Assembly (NCBI RefSeq): GCF_036588685.1
Contig: NC_086384.1
Coordinates: 10,554,195 to 10,618,194 of the forward strand
Source: Mytilus trossulus
Taxonomy: Eukaryota > Mollusca > Bivalvia > Mytilida > Mytilidae
Direction: 5' to 3'
Length of the DNA: 64,000 nucleotides
Positions 1 through 12,400 of this stretch are shown here, one piece after another. The notes beneath the pieces were generated by a model that was not told the DNA's origin, ran no database searches, and saw only the letters and a list, made by a program, of their open reading frames with translations. A program made the position numbers and the translations under genes. Position 1 is the first letter of the stretch, and every line of letters starts with the position of its first letter.

Positions 1-3000
1 GCAAATACATGCACAAAACATAAGACGACTTTTACCTAAATTTTATAGAAAATTATACCAAAAAAAATCGACTTTACAAATATATATATATTTAAGTTTT
101 GAACGTACACTAACAGATTTTCAAAGGGTCCAATACTTCTAAATAGAATGTTCACATCACAAGAACACACCAGTATAACTATATTTTTGAAAATTGTTAC
201 ATGCTTAGGACTTTGTAAAACAATGCGAAAATCGATTTTGGATTTCATTTTTCCCCATTTTGTTTTTATCAATATGCCACACAGAAAGTTTCAGATTTCA
301 GTTTCAAATGTTTTGTTAAATCTGGCCTAGACTATTTTTGCTAATATTAAAGTATTGTCAATTTCAACATTCTATTAACAGTAAACATACACACCTTCGA
401 CTTTTGTTAATTTGATTTTTTTTAAATTTGGTGTCCTACCGGTATTTTTGTCTTTCGTCGTTTTTCGCAATGGCATTTTCAGTTGTTTTCGACTTCAAAA
501 AAAGGTTTGCATTTCCCTATGATCTTCAACAACTATACTTACAACGTACTGGACATTGGTATTGTGCCGTACTTATGAGACGTTTCCGTCATTAATCCGT
601 TCAACCTTATGTCGTTTCGGTCATACACCCGTTCATGCTTGGTCATATCGGTCCATTTTTACTTTTTTCCCCTTAACATTTTTCATGTAATATTAAGGTA
701 GTCGAACAAATGAAAGTTTTCAACGACCTTGACTGGCTATACAGCCCTTGCACGATTGACCCTGGGTTACGCCTTATTGGGCATTTAATAATTTGATTAA
801 TGGCAGTTACAATAAATGAATGTTTTAACGACCTAAACTGGCTTTGTATAAGGTAGTTTATGAGTATAGCGCCATTTTAAATTGAACAATCACAGTAAAT
901 AAACGGTCTAGCACTTTGTCAAAATCTATAAAAATTGGAGACAAATTTGAAATCTATTGTTTACAATAATTATATACAAAAAGACGACTCAGGTATTCAT
1001 TGCGTTATCGAATTTTTTTTTACAAATAAGCCATTTCAGGGGAGATAACTTTTTAGTACAAACTTATACTGCAGATATTTTGAATTTTTCGTTTTTTTAC
1101 TTCTAGCAAGAAAACAAGTTCGGTGACACCATTTGTTATTTTTATTTTCATAAAAAAGATTATAGAACCTATCTTCACCTATTTTATTTTCAAAATTGTG
1201 TATCATAGGTTTCTATTTAGGCACAAAAATGTGTTTTTCATGAACAAACTAAGAGATGCTAGCAATTTTGAACGATCCATACCTTGAACAATAGCACAAC
1301 GATCCATACTTTATAGTTTTTAAAGCATTGTAAAATCTTCATTTTAGCAAAGTATAAGAAAATTTTGTCATTATTATTCTATACCCCTTAACTACCTGAA
1401 TGTTGTTTACTTTTACAAATAGTAGCATGGATAAAGAGTTGTCTCATTGGCACTCATATCACATCTTCTTATATTTATTAATTAATTCTACATCAGTGAT
1501 ACAGACTTTTTTAATTAGATAAACATGAAGCAGAGTACTGAAAATGTCACAGTCGGCATTTCAGGGCCTTTTATATCTGTCTATATACGGTATTAAATTT
1601 GATCACTGTTGACGGCCGTACCGTGACCTATAATTGTCAACTTCTATGTTATTTGATCTCTTCATAATTGCACATCCTTAATTAAGAAGGCTCGAGGGTA
1701 CAACTTTAGAAAAACTTGAAACATTTTTTTTTTTCATTATAAATATTATTTATGACATTATTAGTTGTTACTTTATGATATTGTACAACAATCAACCTGA
1801 TTAACACTCTTTACTACCATTATCTTTTAGAAACGTGACCAAATTTGACTTTTAAGTTTAACATTGTGTACTTCTTATCAAACTCAAATTAAAAAATTAA
1901 TGGTACTTTTAATCTGCAGTCAACTTCTAATTCACTTTCAAATATTCAAGTTATATAGGTGAACAAATCATAATAACAAAATATCGTTTGATCTTAAATA
2001 AAGGTATGACTGTAGATATATTTTGCCGTCACCTTAATTTTCATAATAGCATTACTTTCCTTTTGTATACATGTTGTATGCACATTGATTGCTACATATA
2101 GTATACTAGTATATTCCAATGCATTTTGCATATTAAGGTATACAAAAGCTTCTTTTTAATCTTATGTAAAAAGGAGGGTGAGTAAAGAGATTTAGAGAAG
2201 ATACTTTGTTAAATATTGAATTCACTCACTTGTCGATATTACAGTGTTGAAAAGGCCACTAATTACTTTAAAGTGTTTTAACAGAGATATCATACTCATT
2301 AAGTATTCGATAGTGATTATGTTAGGGGAAACAACAATAAAAATTGACAAAAACCAAGTAGGTAAGTTGACAAAAGGAACCCGCCTGTTATAAACGGATA
2401 ACACGACAGGCAAAGTGAAAGAAAACCAATGGGAAATTCACAGGTCACAAAAAAAACACTAAAGAGTCAAAACGTGCTTTGTTCTACAGAAAGTTCACAC
2501 ATGTAACCACCACTGTTATTTTAATCTATCAGGTAATCAAAATAGCTTGAAAGAATATGACGAACACTTAGGCGCAAATTGTAAAATAATTTAAGTATGC
2601 AAAAGGTTTATATATTAGCAGGGTTCAATGATCTCAATATTTCGCCTAAATATCTGTCAGTTTCTATTTAAAAAGCGATAACATCTAGTTGTTTTGTAGC
2701 TTTACTTACGATTTATTACTGTAATATAAAACAAACATATTAAATTAGTGAAGATATATGATTGATATTGAATAAGAAGAGTATATAACATTTGAATTCT
2801 AATCTGACTTTAAAATGTTTCAACTTGTTTCATTCCAATATACATTTTTGTACCTGCATCCCTTTTTTGAAGCAATTTGTTAATATTTTATTACCTAAGT
2901 CTTAATTGTACTATAACTTTATCTATTTTAAACAAATTTTTGGTTTTATTCAATATCATTAACGGACTTTTTCTGCTATTCGAATATACACTTTTAGTAA

Positions 3001-3308
3001 AGAACAACTAATTTATCGATATATATTTTGTATAAAGGTTATAATTCGTTTTTTTGAATAAGGTTAAGTAATCACTGAAATTGGAACTAAATGTGTTGAG
3101 CATACACAAATGTTCCCGTCAGTTGCAAACTCGATGAGTAGAATATTCGAAACAAAACGAAAACCTAATCTATAGCTTATATAACTAAAACTATGAAACT
3201 ATATGTACATTTTAAATACATTTGTAGCGTATTCAGGTAAAATAGAAACAAAAAATATTTACACAAAACACTAACCCTATAAAATGATATAATAAATACT
3301 GATCTTAC
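1..3308. other. AT-rich stretch, no convincing gene
   Basis: I see no exon with a recognisable domain. Two pieces, at about 1415-1475 and 1545-1660, belong to a dispersed mussel repeat (ttgtctcattggcactcat; gtgacctataattgtcaac) seen more completely at 41020-41150. The unseen 3' end of the EGF-repeat gene may lie here or beyond the window edge. Confidence 0.5.
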
Positions 3309-3410
3309 CGGTTTCACATAGTGCTCCAGTATATCCGGCGTCACATTTACAGTGGTTCCGATGAGAGGCACTTCGAAAACACTTTCCATGGTGACATCCG
3401 CAATCCAAAA
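3309..3410 (-). CDS. EGF-like exon E4 (divergent)
   Basis: A 102 nt exon, phase 1-1, with six Cys in EGF order (CGCHHGKC...HCKCDAGYTGALC). The acceptor is ttcaag and the donor GTAAGA. It is more divergent than E1-E3 and is the last exon I can place. A longer open frame across it in another phase has no domain signal. Confidence 0.78.
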
Positions 3411-6400
3411 CTTGAAAGTACATTTTTAAAGTCATTTTGGGCGAAAAATATAGGAATGAAAACCGTAAATGATTTTTGTATGAATTTTATCGCGGATTTA
3501 GGTTATTTATTTGATTGTACATTGTTTTGTTTATCTTATTCCTGTTTTTAAGATCATGATGAGATTAATATGATTTAAAAAACCTTAAGATAAGTTATAA
3601 TTATTATAAGATATTTGAAAGCTTTAAAGTTAACAATGTTTGTGCGATAGTTCAGGACTAACTGTTTATCATTAGTCATCACAATTTACTTGCTGTTCCT
3701 GTCAGATTTGTAGGTTTTCCTAACGGACACCATGTCAAGTTGGTTTATCGTTATGAAATACTTAGTATCTAATTCAAAGAAAACAACGAATAGAATTGAA
3801 CTGTTGTAACCACAATCGCGTCCTCTTTTCCATGAATGTGACCAGTTGTACTTACGTGACCAACAAAAGGAGTGCTTAATAAAGAGCAGGATCTGCTTAC
3901 CCTCCCTCTGTGTTTGGTGGAATTCATGTTGTTAAGTCTTTGATTTTCTGTGTTGTAATTCGTATTTTTTTTAGTTTCTTTTCATGGTATAAAACTAATC
4001 CGTTTGTTTTTGACGAATAACTTGGAATAAGTTTGAATTTTCCACTGTGTTATTCGTCTATAGATTTGTTCAAATCAACACATGAAAAATTTCCTTCTAC
4101 TTTATTCAAGCAGCAGAACAAACAAAACAGAAAACATAGGTTAAATATATCAAATCTAGTGGTCGAATAATATTATTTATTGTCATTAGGAAACATCACA
4201 CATGTGTATGCGTAAGCAATAGTCATAGTTATGACATAAGTTAATTTGGAAATGTTGAATTAAGCCATACATGCAATAAAAGCCGACGATTTTGTAAAAT
4301 TTACCTATAAATGTTAACTGGGCGTCCATATCTTTGAAATGGACTGTACCAAGTCAGAAATAGGACAGTTGTTGTCCATTCGTCTGATGTGTTTTATCGC
4401 TCGAGTTTGCCATTTTATTAGAGATACTCCGTTTTGAATTTTCCTAGGAGTTCAGTATTTGTGTGATTTTACTTTTGTTTAGCATTAGATCACTTACTTT
4501 CATTACAGTGAGTTCCTTTAAAGCCAGGTGGACAGATACACACAAAACCATGTTCCTTATTTTGGCATGTTCCACCATTATGACACGGTTGGCTAGCACA
4601 GTCTGAGAATGAACGACAAGAAAAACTAAGAAGTATCAATAATTAAATCTATAGAAAAAATAAAATGCTGCGTAAAGATCTCGTGCATTTTGCTGTGTTT
4701 AACGCCCGATTCTTATAACACGACGGGTGCCACATGTAGAGCAGGATCTGCTTACCCTTCCTGAGCACCTGAGATCATCCCTATTTTTTAAAGGGGTTCG
4801 TTTTGCTTATTCTTTAGTTTTCTATGTTGTGTCATGTGTACTATTGTTTGTCTGTTCGTCTTTTTTAGTTTTAGCCTTGGCGTTGTCAGTTTGTTTTCGA
4901 TTTATGAGTTTGGCTGTCCCTCTCGTATCTTTCGTCTATCTTTTATATAATTTAAGACAAGAATGTGATATTCATTAACTATAAAGTATGCTAATTTTGC
5001 GTTATTTTGTAAAAATTGACCCAAGGTGAGACTTAATTATTTGACAAGAAACATGAATGGATTTGCAGTAAACGAATACCATTTTGATTTAAAAAAATGA
5101 TAAGAATATGGATTGTATACTAAAAAAAGAGAGGGAAGGTATAAAAAGAAAAAAACAGAAAACCAAAATACAATATCAACAGACAAAAGATTGGCTAAAA
5201 CGTTTGAAAGACATACAACGGTTCTCAAATTACTACAAGCATCCCGAAACAAGAATGGAACATCGATGCTTTGTCTTCCAACTTATCATTGATTCTGAAT
5301 ATACTGCAGTTTTCAACCTTATACACTGCTTCTGCACGGACAGTTAACTTGATACACTCTGTGCGACAAAGATGTAAATAAAATTGAGGATATCAAATCC
5401 ACATGAAATCCAGGACAAAAATAAAATTTGTTTATAGAAGTATGCCACACATGTCAGTAATTATGTCCAAATTGCAAAACTGTGACACAACTACTGATAT
5501 TTTTAATTTTTAAATTCGTAATCATAGACCATTAACGTTATAATGAAAACTTTTGTAAGTAGAGATTACTGAGTATGGTATGTAATTCATTTCGTTGTAA
5601 TTTGTTAGTCATTTCCTGTTTATGAGAAAAGCAAGTATAATGATAAGTATATCAGGTATGATTGACAATGAGACAAAAAATCAAATGAAGTAAAAAATAT
5701 ATCATTATATCATATGCAACCGCACACCTATTTCACGATGCGTAACCACAGTATGCCAATAAACAATGTAAACTGTACAGCAATTATAGGTATCACATCA
5801 CAATAAGGTATGTAGTTTCGCATTTTGGCTCCTGTGGATTTGTCAAATATGACAGCTAGTGTGCAACAAAAGATGGGTTTATATGAACATGAACATTGTG
5901 TAATGTATGTATTATGGCATGTTTTCTGTATGACAGTTCGTATTTTCATATCTATATCAGACATGGGTCCGGCAATAATTGTAAAATTTTATCAAACTTT
6001 TTGTTGCACGAATTTTGTGATTAAATTTTTGGTTGAAGACATTTGGTAGATTAATGTCAACAGTTTCAATAAATGTTTAAATCAATGGCATTGCAATGCT
6101 AGTTTGGACCAATTTGGGGGAGGGAATGTGTCATAAAACTTTTGAAAATAAAATCTATGGAAGATACTGCTTACATATACACTTGGATGACGCACACAGT
6201 TAGCTTAATGACCTTTATGAATTAGAAAGCCAGGAAAAGAAGATGATTAAACATTTTGGGGTTTAATTTTAATGTTATTTTCTAATATTTGAGTGCTACT
6301 ATAAGTGTTATGCAAGATGTTTTACAACTAGCAGGATTGCACTACTGAACTGATAATTCAAATGAGAAGAAAAGACGTGACTTACGATCTACATGATAAT

Positions 6401-9400
6401 GGTGAACAGCTGAAAACAAGAAAATACATCATTCAACACCTCTATATGTACATATTCTCTTGAAATTGAAAAAGGGAAAACACCCATTTTTAATTTAAAC
6501 AATATTATAATTCGCGAATATAGGAACAATATAGTAGAACGTATTCTGTTTTCCCTTGTTCTCTTTGTTGATAACGTTTGGTTTTGTTCACTTTCATTGA
6601 GTTTCCATTTTTTAGTTACCGTGGAGTATTGAAACAAATTTATTTATTTATTTTTTCGCTTTATTTAAGCACATCGGTGGTTCTCGACTGTTTTCTAATC
6701 CTGGTCGTGTTGTTGTATCTTTGAAATATGTCCCATTTACTTTCTCAATTTTATTAAAAATAAAAAATCTTTTATTCTAAACTCATACATGTATAATAGA
6801 CCCACTTTTTTATGTATCTAGTGTCCTTATTGGAATGAGCCACCGTAAAAGACTTACCATAGTTTTGACAATGAGTTCCATAATAATGTGCTGGACAGGA
6901 ACAAATGAAATCGTGTTCCTCATTATGGCATATTCCACCATTAGCACACGGATGGCTGGTACAATCTGACAATAAACGACAGGAAAAACTTGCATTTTAA
7001 ACATTTAAAGAAGTATCGGTTTTGAATTCCGAAGACGACACAATTCAGAATATAGATCACGTTTTTGCTAGGTCTTAATATAAAATAGTGGACAGCTACC
7101 TCCAATCAATGTCTGATTTTAAAGTGCGTTTAAGACAGGATGTGATGATGATTTTAACACTATGATGTCTTATGTGCTTGCGTTATTGTTTAAACTGCTA
7201 AAATTGACAACTCATTACTTTAGTTACTTAGAATCATGAACGAGTTTGCAGTAAACGAATAACATTTTGATTACATTTTTTTTGGTGTGTTTTAACGCCA
7301 CTTTTAAGCCACACATTTGGGCAGTTTTTATTGGCGGAGGAAGCCGTAGTGCACGGAGAAACCCACCGACCTTCGACAAGAAAATTGAAAATCCTAGTCA
7401 ATTAAGATTGGAGTCATGTGCACCGGCACGAGCAGGGTTCTAATTCACCATTTTGATTAAATGATTTGAATGCTAAACATATACTTAAAAAGGGGAATGT
7501 ACAAAAAGGGGAAGCCAGAAATCCAAATCAAATATAAACCAACAACAAGTAGGCAAAACATCTACAAGACATACAACAGTTTTGATATCAGTACACCGAT
7601 AACTAAAATAAAGCAGCACGATACCCATCCAAAACAGGGGTTGAAGTTTACAAATTAATTTACACTTTAACGAATTATAAATTACTTCAAACGTTTGTAC
7701 ATTTTCAGTGCAACGTTTTAATTTGATATAGGAAGATGTGGTGTGAGTGCCAATGAGACAACTCTCCATCCAAATAACAATTTAAAAATATTTTATTTTT
7801 TTTCATTTAGAACAAAAACAACTGGTTATTGTAGTTTCAACTTAAAAACTCCTGTTAAAAAAACATAAAAGTTATACTGAATTCGCCATAACCAATTTTA
7901 TAAAGAGAAGTATAAATGATATGTACTGCATTTAATTGTAAATTTCGAGTTTTTACTTCTTAGAAAATGAATAATGAGCGTTCGTTCTGTGATGTGGTAT
8001 CAACAGTTAGCCAGATAAACAATTTAATATGATTGGCAAAAAAAAGTAATGTAGTCCAAGATTATTTTACAACTAGCTGGAATGTAATACTGATTTGAAA
8101 ACTCAAATGACAGAAGAAAAAATTCTCGACACTTACGATTTACATAAGAGTGAAGATGAACTGTAAAAAAGAAAATATAAAAAACGATTTTATGTGTAAC
8201 TGTCTACTTTAAGACACGAGATTTATTGTTCGAAGCAAGCCACACATGTCCGTTATTATGTTCATAATGTAATGTTGTAACAAAAAATATTGTAAAGTTT
8301 TTATTCTTAAACCCGTGATCAAAGAACATAACAGCTATATTAAATGCGCTGAAACATGTTAAAAAAAGATGTAAAGAGAAGTTTGTATTGTTTTAGTTTT
8401 ATTTCTTTAAACATGACTATGAAAAGGACCAGTGCCCTTTTTATGATTAGTGGACGACAGTTTTTCAAATAAAACAATTAAGTATTCGAAGCATTACTAA
8501 TGTAGTCCAATATTATTGTAACACTGAACTGCCAATTAAAAAAACAAGCAAAAAAACAAACTTGGACACTTACCATCTACTTGATGCGATATAGAATGGG
8601 ACTGTTGCGATATAGAATAGGACTGATAAGTTTCTGTAAACAAGAAAATGAGAATAATTAAATACTTAACCGTACACTTGAAATTGAAGTCATACATAGA
8701 CAAAATCATATTCCTTAAATCAAACAGCATAACAATTTACGTATATAAGACAAATATAGTAAAAAGGAGTTCGTTTTTCCTAGTTCTGATAGTTTGATGT
8801 TGTTCGTTTTTATAGAATGTTTGAGTGATCTTGGAGTTCGAAGTTTTTGTTATATCCATGTGGTATAGACCTATGCTTTAAGTAAAATTATGGACAAACT
8901 GGTCGCATGTTTCTTATGTTAGAACACTTACCGTGGTGGTGACAATGAGTACCATAAAAGCCTGGTTTACAGGTACACACAAAATCGTGTTCCTCATTCT
9001 GACATGTTCCACCATTAACACAAGGTTGGCTGGTACAATCTGACAATGAACGACAGGAGAAACGAGCATTTTACAGCCGATTTCAATGAGTGTGTTGATT
9101 AAGGTAAAATATTTGGTTTGCTTGTTTGCTAGCTGTATCGTGAAGTCATTATCATAATAAGTAAGCTACCATACTTTAAGAGTGGACTAGTCCGGCAGAT
9201 AACCTATCTATCTTTCTGTAGGACTAGACTACTTCGATAGGATAGTAGTATATCGTACCTTATAATGACTTTACAGTTCAGCTAGCAAGCAAGCCCACCA
9301 CAGATATAAGCTTTAAAATTGAGAAAGGAAATTCCGAATTAATCAGAGCGACAACAACCCGATCATAAATCAGACAACAGCCGAAGGCCACCAAAGGGTC

Positions 9401-12400
9401 TTCAATGTAGCGAGGAACTCCCGCACCCGTAGGAGTCCTTCCTCTTCACCTACATATTCAATGGAAACGGTTGTAAACATTTGAAGAAGTATCTGTTATT
9501 GGGTCCACATAGAAAAAAATGCCTAATATACATTACATGTATGTTGTTGTGACTAAATATAAAAATTACCTCCTATCAACGTCCGATTTTATAGTGCATT
9601 TAAGACAGGGTTGTGATAATTGTTAACTATAATGGATGCTGTTTTTGCGTTATATGTTAAATTGGTCAAATTGACACTGTGACACTTGACAATAAATATA
9701 GGCGTGTTTGAAGTAAACGAATCACATTTTGATTATATAATTAGAACGCAAAATTTTACTTAGAGAATGATCGAAAAGGTACAAAAGGTGGCAACCAGAA
9801 ATCTAAATCAAAGGAGTAGGTCCGGTAAGGACCGATTTTGGCCTCACATTTCAGGTTCATCTGACAAAAGATGTTGACCACTTTTTAAACACTTAAGTGT
9901 GTATTTTATTTGATCCACTTAATTTTTGTGAAAGATTTTTACTAATTTAGTCATTAAAGAACCGCTCCGAATCAAGCTTAAATATGAAAAATCTACCAAA
10001 TATGCTGAAAAATGTCACTTTTAAGATGGTGTTTGTCAAAAATGAAAGTGTCCGCATCCGTTTTCATCCTCAACCTTTATATTAGTTATGTATTATCATG
10101 AAATACAACTTACGTTTAAATATTTTGGATGAACACGAATGCGGCCACTTTTGTTTTATACGGAAACCGTCTAAAATTTAACCAAAATGCTAGAATTGTA
10201 AAGATTTCAGTAATGTAGCATGACTTAATGGTTCTAATACTCGATATAAGTACATCGTAATGTCAAAAACAGCCCATACTTATGTAGCAGAAGCATTCTA
10301 CTGTCCAATAGATAAATAAAAGTATACATTTTAACAATTTTGTAAAACTGCTATATTTTGGGGCCAAAAAGGGGTCGTACTGGACCTACTCCTTTAAACA
10401 TATAAGCAAACGCGTCTTATAAGAGGGACGAAAAATACCAGGGGGACAATCAAACTACACTTAACAAACAGTCAATTAAAAACACACAAAAGAACACGAT
10501 CCCCACTCGATGCAGGGATTGAAAATACAAATAACATTTGCATTTCAACGAATTATAAATTTCTTTAAACGCTTCCATAAGTATAATGTAAAGATTTTTT
10601 ACATTTGTAATTTTGTAATATATTTGTACGATTCATTGTAAAGGTTCAAGAATTTAACAGTACAAAATATTAAGCTTTCAATCAGAAGATGAATGAACGT
10701 TCCCACTGCCTGTGAACTGTACGTTTTTGATGGTATTATGCAAGTTTCTGTTAGTATTCTGTTAGTTTATGATGGTATCCTGTTAGTTTCTGATGGTATT
10801 CTGTTAGTTTCTGATGGTATTTTGTTAGATTCTGATGGTATCCTGTTAAATTCTGATGGTATCCTTATAGTTTCTTATGGTATCCTGTTACATTTGGGTG
10901 GTAATATGGGGGATTAATCGTCGAACTTTTCATTGCTCGTGAATGCAAAACAGTTACCAGTTTCTTTCTTCTTACTGATTTTTCACGGGCACTTATTTTG
11001 ATAAATAATTTCGGGATAAATTATGTGACAAATATGCGAAGAATATTAGTACGTCAAATACGCTTGATAGCCATGCAAAAGATATCTTAATAGAAGTATG
11101 TTACACATTTCCCTCCTTATGTTTGATATTTTGTTCATAATAACAAAAAAAAACTTGATAATTTTAACTCTTAAACGCATAATCTAAGATCATAAACGTC
11201 ATTTGAAGGGGGCAATACCTTTTTATGCTAACCTGTTTAGCCTTTTTAAGGTGTTGTTAACTGTTATCTGAGATACATTTAAACTGTTAACTGTTTTCAA
11301 CGCACTGTGTTAACTGTTTTCAACGCACTGTGTTAACTGTTATCAGAATGTTCGCATTTGTTGTTAACCGTTTTTGCCAAAATCAAGGTTAACGGACCCC
11401 CTTTTTCCAAAACACTTTGTAAAGAGAAATTATCTATGATATGCAGTGGTGCATTTCATTGTAATGTTTGAACTTAAATTTTTTTAAACATGAATAATGA
11501 TAAGTTCCCAGTTTCAAATTTATATGATGTTTCAACGACAGTAAGTTAAATAGAACAATTTAATATGTGAAGCATTACAAGTGTACTAGTCATTTACAAC
11601 TCACAGCTATGTAATACTGGAATGATAACACAAATAAAAAGAACACCGTCGATACTTACGATCTTCATGATGGTGAGAACGATCTGTCAACATGAAAATA
11701 TGAAAAAAGTTTTAATATGCAACCTCCTTCTTGACATTAAGGGGTGTCAACTAAAGGCATCTGTGGTATACCGTTGTTCAATTATCATCAATAACATTAC
11801 ATTAATTAAACAGTAACATTTTACTTATCTAAGAAAAATAAAGTAAAAAGTAGTCCGTTTTTGTCTGTTCATTTAGTTGATAACGTTAGGTTTTATGAGT
11901 TTTAATGGACTTCCCAATTTTTAGTTAACTTAAAGTTCGGTGTTTTGCTATACTATTATAAAACAAATTTCAACTTTAAAATCAAATATTTCAAACACAG
12001 TTGGTTTTACGTAATACAATGTTTTCCTTTGAATGTTAGAGAGGGTTGGATAAGGATAGAACAACAACACAAACATTCACGACTTCAAATGTTTCCTTAT
12101 CAGTTTCAACTAGTGGAATCATTTATATGTGCTGCTCTCGTACTAGCTAATCATATAGGCTTATAATCGCACACATTAGTTTCGTGAACTTTGGAAGATA
12201 GTTGACTTATTGGAAGTCATGCCACGTCTTCCTACTTTTATGTATTGCGGGCGGGAGCTATTGTTAATACAACCAGCCAACCTGCCGTTATTTTCAAGAT
12301 ACATTTTTTTTCTCAAATATATCGAGCAAACTACTTACTAAATTTTCTTATGTTTTCTATAAAAATCATGCAATTAATGTCATGTTCCTTTAAACTGTAT

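Noticed and set aside
3177-3389. Open frame on the minus strand starting MESVFEVPLIG
   Set aside because: It overlaps the EGF exon 3309-3410 in another frame. The EGF frame has six ordered Cys and proper splice phase, so this one is a shadow.
5728-5964. A transmembrane last exon of the EGF-repeat gene
   Set aside because: The frame ends in a hydrophobic helix, but the acceptor-like site gtcatacag gives phase 0 for the open frame, while the gene needs phase 1.
10693-10917. Seven-residue repeat protein (DGILLVS units)
   Set aside because: It is a 21-bp minisatellite whose period happens to keep a frame open; no start context, signal or domain is seen.
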